Origin: Chitinophaga niabensis
GTDB lineage: Bacteria; Bacteroidota; Bacteroidia; Chitinophagales; Chitinophagaceae
NCBI RefSeq assembly: GCF_039545795.1
Contig: NZ_CP154260.1
Span: 1,431,001-1,495,000 of the forward strand
DNA length: 64,000 bases
Direction: 5' to 3'
Of the stretch, positions 36,378-44,848 are shown piece by piece. The notes beneath the pieces were generated by a model. The model saw only the letters and a program-made list of their open reading frames with translations, made no database searches and was not told the DNA's origin. A program made the translations under genes and the position numbers. Position 1 is the stretch's first letter; the number at the start of each line of letters is the position of its first letter.

Positions 36378-39290
36378 ATGCGGCATGCACTGATCTTTAC
36401 ATTGCTTTTACTGACCTGCGCTCAGCTTACTTCTGCGCAGAATCTGGTGCTGAAGGGTGTGTTGAAAGATAAAGCGGATAGTTCGACACTGAAAAAAGCC
36501 ACCATCAGGCTGACTTCCCCAACGGATAATACCTTTAAAAAACAAGTATTTACTGATAATAACGGCGCTTTTGAGATCACAGACCTCAAACCGCAGGCTT
36601 ATCTCCTCACCATTAGTTTCCTCGGCTATGGAGAGCTCGTAAGAGCTATCATGCTGCAAACGGAAACACAGGACCTGGGTGTTATTAAAATGCCCAAATC
36701 CACCAGGGAACTGAGAGAGGTAGTGATCAAAGGCCAGGTACCCCCTGCACAGCAAAAAGGCGATACCCTGGCATTCAATGCGGATGCTTATAAAACCAAC
36801 CCGGATGCCAGTGGTGAGGACCTCGTAAAAAAGATGCCCGGCATTACCGTAGAGAATGGTAATGTAAAAGCACAGGGTGAAGATGTAAGAAAAGTATTGG
36901 TGGATGGAAAGGAATTCTTTGGAGAAGATGCCACACTGGCCTTAAGGAACCTGCCTGCAGAAGCCATTCAGCGGATAGAAGTATTCGACCGGATGAGCGA
37001 TCAGGCACAGTTCACCGGTTTTGATGACGGTAACTCTCAAAAAACGATCAATATCGTTACCCGCGCAGAAATGCGCCAGGGCCAGTTCGGAAAAATATTT
37101 GCCGGTTATGGTACAGAGGGCCGCTATTCTGCCGGTGGAAATGTGAACCTCTTCAACCAGGACAGGCGCATCTCTATCATTGGTATGACCAATAACGTCA
37201 ACCAGCAGAACTTCTCTTCACAAGACCTGTTAGGTGTGCAGAACGCTGGTGCCGGCGGCGGTGGCCGTGGCGGCGGAGGTGGTGGCAGAGGTGGTGGAAG
37301 CGGAGGCCGTGGTGGCGGCGGAGGCGGCTTCAGCGGTGGCGGGGGTGGAGGTGGTTCCAACTTCCTCACCGGTACCAACAGGGGGCTGAACAAAACCAAT
37401 TCTATTGGTGTAAACTTCAATGACAATTTCGGTAAGAAAGTAACCTTCAACGGCAGTTATTTCTTCAATAACAGCAACACCAGCAATAACGAGATCAACC
37501 GTGAGGAACAAACGCTGGATCAGGGTGAGAAACAGATCGATACGGATACCTCTTACAGCAACAGTTCCAACTATAATCACCGCTTCAATATGCGGATAGA
37601 ATACAGGATCGACTCTAATAATTCTATCATCTTTACACCTGGTATCAGTTTCCAGAACAATAACTCTTACTCGGAATCATTTGGTAATACCATCCAGTTC
37701 GGCAAACTGCTGGCGGATAACATGAATAATTCCAGTTCTTCCAATTCAGGGTACAACCTGAACGGAAACATCATGTACCGTCACGCATTTGCGAAAAGAG
37801 GAAGGACCATCTCCCTGAGCCTTGGCTTAAGTACCAACGACCGTTCCGGAACAAACTACAGGAACAGTGATCTTAACTATTATGATGGTTCAGGAAAGGA
37901 TGATTCGCTGAGGCAAAAGATCAGTCCTTTATCAGACGGACAATCTTATAATGCTAACATCGCGTATACGGAGCCTATCGGTAAATCCGGACAATTACAG
38001 ATAAACTATAACCCTACCTACAGCAGGAACAGTTCAGACAGAAGGGCTTATCAGTACGACTTCCTGGGATCCAAAGACTATAGCATCCTGGATTCTGCGC
38101 AGTCCAACATGTTCGAGAACACCGCCGTTACGCAGAATGCCGGTATCACTTACCGTTTGGGTAACCGGGATAAGATGTTGTCTGTAGGTGTATCCTACCA
38201 GCATACGGAGATGACGAGCGACAGGATCTTTCCTTTTGCCAGCAACGAATCGCAAAGCTTTACCAACATTTTGCCCAATGCGATGCTGATGTATAAACTG
38301 ACGGATTATGCGAGGATCAGGGTGTTCTACCGTTCTTCTATGAACCAGCCTTCCATTCAGCAATTACAGGATGGTTATTTCAAAAGCGGCCTGCTGAATT
38401 ATTCCGTGGGTGATCCTAAACTGCGTCCGCAATTTGGCCACATGGTAGCTGCACGGTATAACTATACCAACACCGTAAATAACAATAACTTCTTTGCCAA
38501 TATATTCCTGCAAACCAATAACGATTACCTGACGAATGCCGTGTTCACACCATCCCGCGGAGACTCAGTGCTGCAAGGGACTGATACGCTGAAACGCGGT
38601 GGCCGCTTAACGCAGGCAAAAAATATGGATGGTTTTGTGAGTGTACGTTCCTTCTTTACGTATGGTGTACCGCTGAAATTCATCAAATCCAACTTTAACC
38701 TGAATACAGGGGTAAGTTATCAGCGTACGCCGGGCCAGATCAACCAGTTGAGAGGTTTCACCCATAACTATACGTACAGCGCAGGTGTGCTGATCTCCAG
38801 CAACATCAGCGAGTATGTTGATTTCACATTATCGTATAACGGTAATTTCAATACGGTCAAAAATACCATCGACCCAAGCAATAACAGTGATTATTCCACC
38901 CATACCGCCTCCGGTGCTGTAAACCTGCTCACCAAAAGTGGCTGGGTATTGCAGAACGAAGTGAACTACCAGTTCAACAGGGGCCTGGGAGGAGACCTGG
39001 ATAAAGGATACATCCTCTGGAATGCCGGTATCGGGAAGAAGTTCCTGAAGAACCAGCGGGGAGAACTGAGGGCATCCGTTTTTGACCTGCTGAAGCAGAA
39101 CAGGGCAATAAGCCGTACGGTGAACGGACTGAGTATTGTGGACAGCCAGAGCCAGGTGCTCACCCAGTATTTTATGCTTACATTTACTTACAGATTGAAA
39201 AATTTCGGTAAGCTCAACATGCCAACCGGTGGCAGGGAACGTTTTAACAGGTTAAATGGCGCGCCGGACATGATGAACAGACCGTTTTAA
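36378..39290 (+). CDS. Outer-membrane beta-barrel protein with carboxypeptidase-like domain and Gly/Arg-rich segment
   Basis: This 970-residue protein has a signal peptide (ALIFTLLLLTCAQLTSA). A carboxypeptidase-regulatory-like domain (about 25-110) is followed by a plug-like region (VKKMPGITVENGNVKAQGED, VLVDGKEFFGEDATLALRNL) and a long barrel of the outer-membrane beta-barrel-3 family, ending in an amphipathic strand region. Residues about 290-327 are almost only Gly with scattered Arg and Ser (GGGRGGGGGGRGGG), a low-complexity loop probably facing outside. No SusD gene is adjacent, so it is not a SusC. It is followed 22 bp later by an ECF sigma gene, which may regulate it or simply share the transcript. 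The cargo is unknown. Confidence 0.88.
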   Translation: MRHALIFTLLLLTCAQLTSAQNLVLKGVLKDKADSSTLKKATIRLTSPTDNTFKKQVFTDNNGAFEITDLKPQAYLLTISFLGYGELVRAIMLQTETQDLGVIKMPKSTRELREVVIKGQVPPAQQKGDTLAFNADAYKTNPDASGEDLVKKMPGITVENGNVKAQGEDVRKVLVDGKEFFGEDATLALRNLPAEAIQRIEVFDRMSDQAQFTGFDDGNSQKTINIVTRAEMRQGQFGKIFAGYGTEGRYSAGGNVNLFNQDRRISIIGMTNNVNQQNFSSQDLLGVQNAGAGGGGRGGGGGGRGGGSGGRGGGGGGFSGGGGGGGSNFLTGTNRGLNKTNSIGVNFNDNFGKKVTFNGSYFFNNSNTSNNEINREEQTLDQGEKQIDTDTSYSNSSNYNHRFNMRIEYRIDSNNSIIFTPGISFQNNNSYSESFGNTIQFGKLLADNMNNSSSSNSGYNLNGNIMYRHAFAKRGRTISLSLGLSTNDRSGTNYRNSDLNYYDGSGKDDSLRQKISPLSDGQSYNANIAYTEPIGKSGQLQINYNPTYSRNSSDRRAYQYDFLGSKDYSILDSAQSNMFENTAVTQNAGITYRLGNRDKMLSVGVSYQHTEMTSDRIFPFASNESQSFTNILPNAMLMYKLTDYARIRVFYRSSMNQPSIQQLQDGYFKSGLLNYSVGDPKLRPQFGHMVAARYNYTNTVNNNNFFANIFLQTNNDYLTNAVFTPSRGDSVLQGTDTLKRGGRLTQAKNMDGFVSVRSFFTYGVPLKFIKSNFNLNTGVSYQRTPGQINQLRGFTHNYTYSAGVLISSNISEYVDFTLSYNGNFNTVKNTIDPSNNSDYSTHTASGAVNLLTKSGWVLQNEVNYQFNRGLGGDLDKGYILWNAGIGKKFLKNQRGELRASVFDLLKQNRAISRTVNGLSIVDSQSQVLTQYFMLTFTYRLKNFGKLNMPTGGRERFNRLNGAPDMMNRPF

Positions 39291-39312
39291 TACCTAACTT
39301 ACTCGGAGCGCA

Positions 39313-39879
39313 TTGACGGATATTATTGCACAGTTAAAGCAGGGTAGCGAGGCCGCCTTTTCTCAACTGGTGGCTCAGTGGCAGGGCATGGTATATAATA
39401 CCGCCCTCGGGATACTGCAAAATACTGCGGACGCGGAAGACGTGGCTCAGGAGGTGTTCATGCAGGTGCATGAATCAATAGGAACATTCAAAGGAGAGGC
39501 ACAGATCTCCACCTGGTTATACCGTATTACCGTTACCAAATGCCTGGACCATCTCCGGAAAAAGAACCGGAAAAAAAGATGGGGGAAAGTCTACAGCCTT
39601 TTCGGCCAGCAGAACGAATTGATCATAGATCCGCCGGATTTTCACCACCCCGGGGTAGCATTAGCCAATAAAGAGCGGGCAGACCTGCTGTTCAGGGCTA
39701 TTGCCCGGTTGCCGGACAGCCAGAAGGCCGCTTTTGTGCTCCACAAGCTGGAGGGCCTGAGCAGCAAGGAGATAGCAGGGGTAATGGATGCCAGTATATC
39801 CGCAGTGGAGGGCCTTTTACACCGGGCTAAACAGAATTTGAGGCAGCAATTGGAAGAATATTACCATAACGAAGAATAA
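39313..39879 (+). CDS. ECF RNA polymerase sigma factor
   Basis: This 188-residue protein has sigma region 2 (GILQNTADAEDVAQEVFMQV, STWLYRITVTKCLDHLRKK) and region 4 (LPDSQKAAFVLHKLEGLSSK, then an HTH with ISAVEGLLHRAKQNLRQ). It is a different ECF group from the two FecR-linked factors in this window. No ATG is available, and the start taken is TTG at 39313. The next gene encodes a small single-pass protein that is likely its anti-sigma factor, followed by two Spy/CpxP-like genes. This makes an envelope-stress type module plausible. Confidence 0.93.
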   Translation: MTDIIAQLKQGSEAAFSQLVAQWQGMVYNTALGILQNTADAEDVAQEVFMQVHESIGTFKGEAQISTWLYRITVTKCLDHLRKKNRKKRWGKVYSLFGQQNELIIDPPDFHHPGVALANKERADLLFRAIARLPDSQKAAFVLHKLEGLSSKEIAGVMDASISAVEGLLHRAKQNLRQQLEEYYHNEE

Positions 39880-39925
39880 ATGCAAGTTTTCAAGCTTTTT
39901 ATCGTCTAACTTAAATACAGCGATC

Positions 39926-40267
39926 ATGAAGAAGAAACTAAATATATCACACGAAGTAGAAAGCACCCTCAGTAGCCTCGATGGCGTACAACGGGCTGAG
40001 CCGGGTGATTTCTTCTTTACCCGCCTGCAGGCCAGGATGCAACGGTCCGGTGCCGCAGACGCATGGGAGCGGTTCCTTGCCATTGTTACAAGGCCCTCTA
40101 TAGCTATTGCCGGTGTACTGCTCATCCTGGCGGTGAATAGTTTCATGTTCGTACAAATGAAGCCCGCCCCGGAAAGAACGGAACAGGCTATGTTGCAGCA
40201 GGACTTTGACGATGCATCCCAACTGGGTATCAGCACCACCTTTTACGACTTTGACAAACCCGAATAA
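39926..40267 (+). CDS. Putative single-pass anti-sigma factor
   Basis: This 113-residue protein has a charged N-terminal part (about 1-55) and one membrane segment (about 57-77, PSIAIAGVLLILAVNSFMFV), then a short outer tail. The position directly after an ECF sigma gene, the size and the topology fit a small anti-sigma factor, though no zinc-binding HxxxCxxC motif is present. The next gene starts 3 bp after its stop. Confidence 0.72.
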   Translation: MKKKLNISHEVESTLSSLDGVQRAEPGDFFFTRLQARMQRSGAADAWERFLAIVTRPSIAIAGVLLILAVNSFMFVQMKPAPERTEQAMLQQDFDDASQLGISTTFYDFDKPE

Positions 40268-40270
40268 AAG

Positions 40271-40786
40271 ATGAAAGAAACATTTGCCCGGAATAAAATA
40301 CTGAGCCTGCTGCTGGTTTTCCTTTTGTTGACGAACATCGGCATGCTGGTATTCTTTGTATATACCAAACCGGCGTCTCCGCAAAAGCATCCGGATAAGG
40401 ATAAAGGCGGTGAAATGTTGCAAATGCTGGAGAAACAGGTAGGGTTTACGCCGGACCAGCTGGCGCAATACAAAAGTCTGAAAGACCAGCATTGGGATAG
40501 TACCAGGCCTTACTTCGGGGAAATGCGTGTGGCAAAAGATAATTTCTTTAAGCTGATCAAAGATACCGCCATCCCAGACTCCGTGATCAATGCGGCAGCG
40601 GATACCATTGCAGCCAAACAGAAAAAGATAGACCTGAGAACATTCCGGTATTTTCAACGGCTGAGAAGCATCTGCACCCCGCAGCAGCAACCGGCTTTCG
40701 ACTCTGTGGTAAGCCAGGTACTGAAAAAAATGAACGCCCCCTGGCGCAATAAGAATCAGCCGCCGAAAGATAGTGTGAAACAATAG
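40271..40786 (+). CDS. Membrane-anchored Spy/CpxP-like protein
   Basis: This 171-residue protein has one N-terminal membrane segment (ILSLLLVFLLLTNIGMLVFF) and a helical periplasmic domain. The pattern VGFTPDQLAQYKSLKDQHWD and later RYFQRLRSICTPQQQPAFD resembles the repeated LTxxQ-type helices of the Spy/CpxP/heavy-metal-sensor (CnrX-like) group. Such proteins chaperone or monitor the periplasm and are typical targets or partners of envelope-stress regulators. It sits 3 bp after the putative anti-sigma gene, which strengthens this view. Confidence 0.8.
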   Translation: MKETFARNKILSLLLVFLLLTNIGMLVFFVYTKPASPQKHPDKDKGGEMLQMLEKQVGFTPDQLAQYKSLKDQHWDSTRPYFGEMRVAKDNFFKLIKDTAIPDSVINAAADTIAAKQKKIDLRTFRYFQRLRSICTPQQQPAFDSVVSQVLKKMNAPWRNKNQPPKDSVKQ

Positions 40787-40838
40787 CAAGGCATCATGAG
40801 CATTTAAATACAATAACAATCTACAAAACCCTCTAATC

Positions 40839-41237
40839 ATGAAACAAAGGATCATGCTGATGCTGGCCTTTCTGCTGGCAATGAACATCAGCGTTTTTGC
40901 ACAACAAGGTGGTGGCCAGGGCGGTCAGCGCCGTTCTGTTGAAGAACGCGTAAAAGCTACTATTGAAAGACTGACTACTGAACTGTCTTTGAATAAAGAT
41001 CAGCAAACAAAGCTGGATTCTGTATTCACGAACTCCTACAAACAAATGGAGAAAATGCGTGCAGACGCACAGGCTTCCGGCAACCGTCCTGACAGGGAAG
41101 CGTTCCAGAAACTGGGCACTGAAAGAGATGAGAAAGTGAAAGGCATCCTCACAGAGGACCAGTTCAAAAAGTACAAGGAAGCTCAGGAGAAGATGCGCCA
41201 GAACGGTGGTAACCGTGGTGGTGGCGGCAACAACTAA
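40839..41237 (+). CDS. Small secreted Spy/LTxxQ-like protein with Gly-rich ends
   Basis: This 132-residue exported protein has a signal peptide (IMLMLAFLLAMNISVFAQ). The mature part begins with a Gly/Gln stretch (QQGGGQGGQRR), continues with helices of the Spy type (LTTELSLNKDQQTKLDSVF and ILTEDQFKKYKEAQEKM) and ends in a Gly/Arg/Asn tail (GGNRGGGGNN). The two LTxxQ-like positions are LSLNKDQ and LTEDQ. It probably acts as a periplasmic chaperone or stress sensor. It is the last gene of the sigma module and is followed by a terminator. The Gly-rich bias recalls the outer-membrane protein at the start of the cluster. Confidence 0.85.
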   Translation: MKQRIMLMLAFLLAMNISVFAQQGGGQGGQRRSVEERVKATIERLTTELSLNKDQQTKLDSVFTNSYKQMEKMRADAQASGNRPDREAFQKLGTERDEKVKGILTEDQFKKYKEAQEKMRQNGGNRGGGGNN

Positions 41238-41256
41238 GCAGCCTTAAAAGATCGTG

Positions 41257-41314
41257 GCCGTATTATACTGCAAATAACGTAGAAGAATGCACGCAGTATA
41301 GTACGGCTTTTTTT
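41257..41314 (+). terminator. Terminator of the sigma/Spy module
   Basis: A 15-bp stem with one mismatch (41257-41271 with 41293-41307), a 21-nt loop and seven T residues lies 20 bp after the stop codon. Confidence 0.85.
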
Positions 41315-41343
41315 GTGCCCCGAAAAACGTATTATTGTGAACG

Positions 41344-42819
41344 ATGATACTGCAATTTCTGAAGGACCACTGGCAAACGATCACCATCATTATCCTCTAC
41401 GGCATTACAACATGGGTGGCTGTCAAAGCATTGCTGGAAGCCCGGTCCACGGGTAAAACACTGGCATATCTTTTAGTTCTTTTCTTCCTGCCTGGTATCG
41501 GCATACTCATTTATTTGCTGGTAGGTATGAACCGCCGGGTGAACCGTATTTACAGCCGTAAATGGATGAGCAATGTAAGGCTCAGCGAAAAACTGCAGTT
41601 ATACCTCCAGCAGGAAAGCCGCCAGACCCTCATCGAACATTCTGACCTCGTCACCAATAAAACCGGCATCGCCCGTTTGCTTTTCAGGGATTCCTTGTCA
41701 CCCATCACGGCTGATAACGAAGCCATTTTACTCCTTAACGGAGAAGAAAAGTTCCCCCTGCTCATCGAAACACTGAAAGCTGCCAAACATCACATTCACC
41801 TGGAATACTACATCTTTGAAGAAGATGTGATCGGCCGGGAGATCATGGACATCCTGATGCATAAGGCCAAAGAAGGGGTGGCGGTTCGTTTTATTTATGA
41901 CGATTTCGGCAGCAGCGACATCAACCGCCGTTTCCTCCGCCAGATGAGGGCAGCGGGCATTGAAGTATATCCTTTCTACCGCGTGCGCCTGCTGGCCAAC
42001 CGCCTCAATTACCGGAACCACCGTAAAATAGTAGTAGTAGACGGGCATACCGGTTTCATCGGCGGTATTAATGTGGCAGACCGTTATATCAATACCTCCC
42101 GTTACAGGGATGCACATCCACAATGGCCCTACTGGAGAGATACCCATCTGTGCATAAAAGGCCTGGGTGTACATACCCTGCAATTCCTTTTTATGGGAGA
42201 CTGGAACTTCTGCGCGGAAGCAGACCTGCCCATTACCCAGGATTTTTTCCCGGATATCAAAGTAACAGGGGAGGACCTGGTACAGATCGCCGCCAGCGGC
42301 CCGGACTCTGAACGTTCTTCCATTATGCTCTCTTACCTGGCTGCCATCAACCAGGCGGAGCGCTCCGTATATATTACCACGCCTTATTTCATTCCCAACG
42401 AGTCCATCCTCAACGCCCTGCAAATGGCCGCATTGTCCGGCAGGGACGTTCGCCTGCTGGTGCCGGACATGAGCGACAGCCGGATCGTGAACAAAGCCTC
42501 GGAATCCTTCTTTGAATCCCTGCTTACCTGCGGCGTACGCATCTTCCGTTACCAGAAGGGCTTCGTACACGCCAAAACCATGGTGGTGGACGAGAACCTT
42601 TCCGTAGTGGGCACCGCCAATATGGATATCCGCAGCTTCGACTTCAACTTTGAGGTCAATGCCTTTGTGTACAGTAAAGACATGAACTGGAAGCTCACTG
42701 AGGCCTTTTTGCAGGATACCCTCCACAGCACAGAGCTGCACCTGGAGCAATGGCGCAACCGTGGCCGGATGGCACGCCTCGGGGAGGCCATTGTACGCCT
42801 CTTTTCCCCCTTATTGTAA
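41344..42819 (+). CDS. cls: Cardiolipin synthase
   Basis: This 491-residue protein has two N-terminal membrane segments (IIILYGITTWVAVKALLEA and LAYLLVLFFLPGIGILIYLL), the PLDc_N layout, and then two phospholipase-D domains. The HKD motifs are HRKIVVVDG with His226 and HAKTMVVDE with His409. The enzyme joins two phosphatidylglycerol molecules, or PG and PE, to cardiolipin at the inner membrane. It is a single gene with terminators on both sides or near them. A near-match -7 box (TATTATTG, 41330-41337) lies 6 nt before the ATG. Confidence 0.95.
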   Translation: MILQFLKDHWQTITIIILYGITTWVAVKALLEARSTGKTLAYLLVLFFLPGIGILIYLLVGMNRRVNRIYSRKWMSNVRLSEKLQLYLQQESRQTLIEHSDLVTNKTGIARLLFRDSLSPITADNEAILLLNGEEKFPLLIETLKAAKHHIHLEYYIFEEDVIGREIMDILMHKAKEGVAVRFIYDDFGSSDINRRFLRQMRAAGIEVYPFYRVRLLANRLNYRNHRKIVVVDGHTGFIGGINVADRYINTSRYRDAHPQWPYWRDTHLCIKGLGVHTLQFLFMGDWNFCAEADLPITQDFFPDIKVTGEDLVQIAASGPDSERSSIMLSYLAAINQAERSVYITTPYFIPNESILNALQMAALSGRDVRLLVPDMSDSRIVNKASESFFESLLTCGVRIFRYQKGFVHAKTMVVDENLSVVGTANMDIRSFDFNFEVNAFVYSKDMNWKLTEAFLQDTLHSTELHLEQWRNRGRMARLGEAIVRLFSPLL

Positions 42820-42839
42820 CTACCTTCTAAAAAAAATAG

Positions 42840-42855
42840 ATCGAAATATTTCGAT
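42840..42855. promoter_or_regulatory. Palindromic operator before the ArsR-SDR genes
   Basis: ATCGAAATATTTCGAT is a perfect 16-bp palindrome. It overlaps the expected -33 region of a promoter whose -7 box is at 42872-42879 and lies 28 bp upstream of the ArsR start codon. The likely binder is the ArsR-family protein encoded next to it. Confidence 0.7.
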
Positions 42856-42871
42856 GTTTCGAAAATGTATG

Positions 42872-42879
42872 TATATTTG
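42872..42879 (+). promoter_or_regulatory. -7 promoter box of the ArsR gene
   Basis: TATATTTG is a perfect TAnnTTTG box ending 4 nt before the ATG at 42884. The -33 region, about 19 bp upstream, falls in the palindromic operator. Transcription starting at the usual distance would give a leaderless or nearly leaderless mRNA. Confidence 0.6.
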
Positions 42880-42883
42880 CATC

Positions 42884-43153
42884 ATGGACGCAGCGTTGAT
42901 AGAGAAGGCGGCAAATGCATTGGCAGATAAACACCGGATGGCTATACTGATGAAGATAGCGAGGAATGAGTCTGTTTGTTGTGGAGAGATCCAGGACCTT
43001 ACATGCCTATCCCAACCAACTGTTTCCCATCACATCAAGATCCTTGTAGATAGTGGCGTATTGATCAGCACAAAAGAAGGCCGGAATGTACAACTGGCCA
43101 TTAATAAAGAAATGATGAAACACCTTTCCTCTTTCTTCCTGCAATTGAGTTGA
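42884..43153 (+). CDS. ArsR-family winged-helix regulator
   Basis: The protein has 89 residues from the ATG at 42884 (MDAALIEKAANALADKHRMA); an in-frame upstream extension into the cardiolipin synthase gene has no family support. The HTH shows SVCCGEIQDLTCLSQPTVSH and the wing VLISTKEGRNVQLAINKEMM. A Cys-Cys pair sits at the position of the CVC metal box of ArsR proteins (ESVCCGEIQ), so binding of a thiol-reactive ligand or metal is possible but not shown. A 16-bp palindrome overlaps its promoter, and the SDR gene follows 57 bp later, as expected for an autoregulated regulator/target pair. Confidence 0.9.
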   Translation: MDAALIEKAANALADKHRMAILMKIARNESVCCGEIQDLTCLSQPTVSHHIKILVDSGVLISTKEGRNVQLAINKEMMKHLSSFFLQLS

Positions 43154-43210
43154 TTTTTTTTGCCCTAATACATCGATATTTTTAAATAAATCAATACAAA
43201 TACACACTAA

Positions 43211-43972
43211 ATGAGCACCTTAAAGAACAAGGTAGCTGTTGTTACCGGCGGTAACAGCGGCATAGGGTACGCTACGGCTGAAGAATTCGTAGCAAAAGGA
43301 GCACAGGTTATCATTACAGGTCGTAACCGCGCTGCGGTAGATGCGGCGGCAACCAAACTGGGCAACGGTACTTTGGGTATTATCGCTGACCAGGCCAGCC
43401 TCACAGATACCGATGCATTGGTAAACACCGTGAAAGAACATTTCGGAAAAGTTGACGTGCTGTTTGTCAACGCCGGAATAGGCACTTTCAGTCCTGTTGC
43501 TGAAGTAACAGAAGCGGCTTTTGACAGCATCATGAACATCAACTTCAAAGGCGCCTACTTTACCGTACAAAAATTCTTACCATTATTGAATGATGGCGCT
43601 TCCATCATCCTGTTGTCTTCCGTGAATGCATTCACAGCAATGCCTAACACTTCTGTATACTCCGCCAGCAAAGCCGCTCTGAATGCGTTGGGCCGCACTT
43701 TGAGCAATGAACTGGCAGTGAGGAACATCCGTGTGAACACCGTGAATCCCGGACCGATCAACACGCCTATTTTCGACAAACTGGGCATGGATGAAGATAG
43801 CCGCACCGCATTCAATAACCTGATAAAACAACGTGTTCCGCTGAACCGTTCGGGCGAGTCTTCAGAAGTGGCCAAGCTGGTTGCCTTCCTGGCTTCTTCA
43901 GACGCTTCGTTTATTACGGGCTCGGAATATACTATAGATGGAGGCATCTCCACTCAGCCATTGTTGGGTTAA
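43211..43972 (+). CDS. Short-chain dehydrogenase/reductase (SDR)
   Basis: This 253-residue classical SDR has an NAD(P)-binding TGGNSGIG at 12-19, the NAG motif (VNAGIG, about 86-91), catalytic Ser137, Tyr150 and Lys154 (YSASK), and the C-terminal SEYTIDGGIS. An arginine after the first strand (TGRNR) suggests NADPH preference. The substrate is unknown. It probably belongs to the regulon of the ArsR protein encoded upstream, a pair that in other bacteria responds to reactive compounds. Confidence 0.93.
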   Translation: MSTLKNKVAVVTGGNSGIGYATAEEFVAKGAQVIITGRNRAAVDAAATKLGNGTLGIIADQASLTDTDALVNTVKEHFGKVDVLFVNAGIGTFSPVAEVTEAAFDSIMNINFKGAYFTVQKFLPLLNDGASIILLSSVNAFTAMPNTSVYSASKAALNALGRTLSNELAVRNIRVNTVNPGPINTPIFDKLGMDEDSRTAFNNLIKQRVPLNRSGESSEVAKLVAFLASSDASFITGSEYTIDGGISTQPLLG

Positions 43973-44112
43973 GATTAGTAAGACTGCATAATTTTCATGA
44001 TCCGTTGTGAACCCTGATTAATGCGTTTAAAACAATTGACAGAGCAATGCCGGGCAGTTTCGCACTGAACCCGGCTTTTTCTTTACATTCGGGTCTCCAA
44101 AACCATGCAAAC

Positions 44113-44589
44113 ATGATCATCAAAGAACCGGAAGCGCTGTATACCGTACGCTTTAGCGATTGTGATCCCTTTGGCCATCTCAACAATGCTTCTTATATCA
44201 ACTATTTCATGAATGCCCGGGAAGATCACCTGGCTGCCACCTATAACATGCACCTGAAAGATTATGCTGTTAAAGGGGTGGGTTGGGTTGTAGCCCAGCA
44301 CCAGATCTCTTACCTCAAACCTGCCTTTGTAGCAGAAAAAGTACACATCTTCTCCCGTGTACTGGAGTTTTCCAATAACCACATCCTCGTGGAAATGTGG
44401 ATGACGGATGAAGCCAAAAAGAAAGTAAAATCCTTCCTCTGGTCCAAATTCGTACACATCGACCTGAAAACAGGTAAAAAAGCGGAACATGACGAAACCA
44501 TGCTAAGCTTTCTGGCATCCATCCGGGTGGAACACAACGGTATTGATACTTTCGATCAAAGGGTGGGGGCTGTGCTTCAATCATTTTAA
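44113..44589 (+). CDS. Acyl-CoA thioesterase, hot-dog fold (4HBT)
   Basis: The protein has 158 residues from the ATG at 44113, where the fold begins; a longer in-frame extension upstream has no family features. The signature VRFSDCDPFGHLNNASYINY contains the catalytic Asp of the 4-hydroxybenzoyl-CoA thioesterase family and its helix. The expected reaction is hydrolysis of acyl-CoA to free acid and CoA in the cytoplasm. It is a single gene; the 259-bp gap behind it carries small repeats and the TetR promoter. Confidence 0.88.
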   Translation: MIIKEPEALYTVRFSDCDPFGHLNNASYINYFMNAREDHLAATYNMHLKDYAVKGVGWVVAQHQISYLKPAFVAEKVHIFSRVLEFSNNHILVEMWMTDEAKKKVKSFLWSKFVHIDLKTGKKAEHDETMLSFLASIRVEHNGIDTFDQRVGAVLQSF

Positions 44590-44652
44590 GGGACCAGGTA
44601 AAGCCTGTATAAAAGCATCGAAAAACCGGTGTTCTTCCGGGGTTGCTCCGGG

Positions 44653-44674
44653 GATGGCCCATGGATGGCCCATG
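44653..44674. repeat. Short tandem repeat, 11-bp unit twice
   Basis: GATGGCCCATG is repeated twice head to tail in the gap between the thioesterase and TetR genes. Further on, CGGCCAA-like words recur (around 44709-44730). No function can be assigned. Confidence 0.6.
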
Positions 44675-44778
44675 GTTGAGCCGTACATGAATCAAAAAAC
44701 CGGTCATTTCCGGCCAATTCGGCCAAAATGGCCAACTTCAATATTTCTGAGCAGATTTACCAGCCCCTTAAATAATTA

Positions 44779-44809
44779 TTTGGCGAATTCCTCAAATTCT
44801 ATACCTTTG
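44779..44809 (+). promoter_or_regulatory. Promoter of the TetR gene
   Basis: A -33 TTTG (44779-44782), a 19-bp gap and a -7 TACCTTTG (44802-44809) match the Bacteroidota consensus exactly. The start would be near 44816, right at the palindromic operator. Confidence 0.7.
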
Positions 44810-44815
44810 CCTTGA

Positions 44816-44835
44816 GTTTAACCAAATGGTTAAAC
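44816..44835. promoter_or_regulatory. TetR operator, copy 1
   Basis: GTTTAACCA-aa-TGGTTAAAC is a 20-bp inverted repeat placed at the predicted transcription start, 13 bp before the TetR start codon. A very similar sequence precedes the export operon (45476-45493). Confidence 0.8.
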
Positions 44836-44848
44836 AAGGTAGTTAGAT

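Noticed and set aside
37246..37356. Tandem repeat or CRISPR-like array in the Gly-rich region
   Set aside because: The repeats are irregular GGN codons within a continuous reading frame, without spacers.
37124..37450. Minus-strand open frame with long proline runs
   Set aside because: The poly-Pro is simply the reverse complement of the Gly-rich codons of the outer-membrane protein gene.
36378..39290. Assignment as a SusC-type receptor
   Set aside because: There is no SusD neighbour, no STN domain and no SusC AxYGSRGANGV signature; the barrel is of the outer-membrane beta-barrel-3 type.
39947..40888. 313-codon open frame on the minus strand over the sigma/Spy module
   Set aside because: It is antisense to three small but well supported plus-strand genes, and the translation looks random with many Phe, His and Cys residues.
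41728..42750. 340-codon open frame on the minus strand inside the cardiolipin synthase gene
   Set aside because: It lies wholly antisense to a gene with both HKD motifs, and its translation shows no known domain. It follows from codon bias of the real gene.
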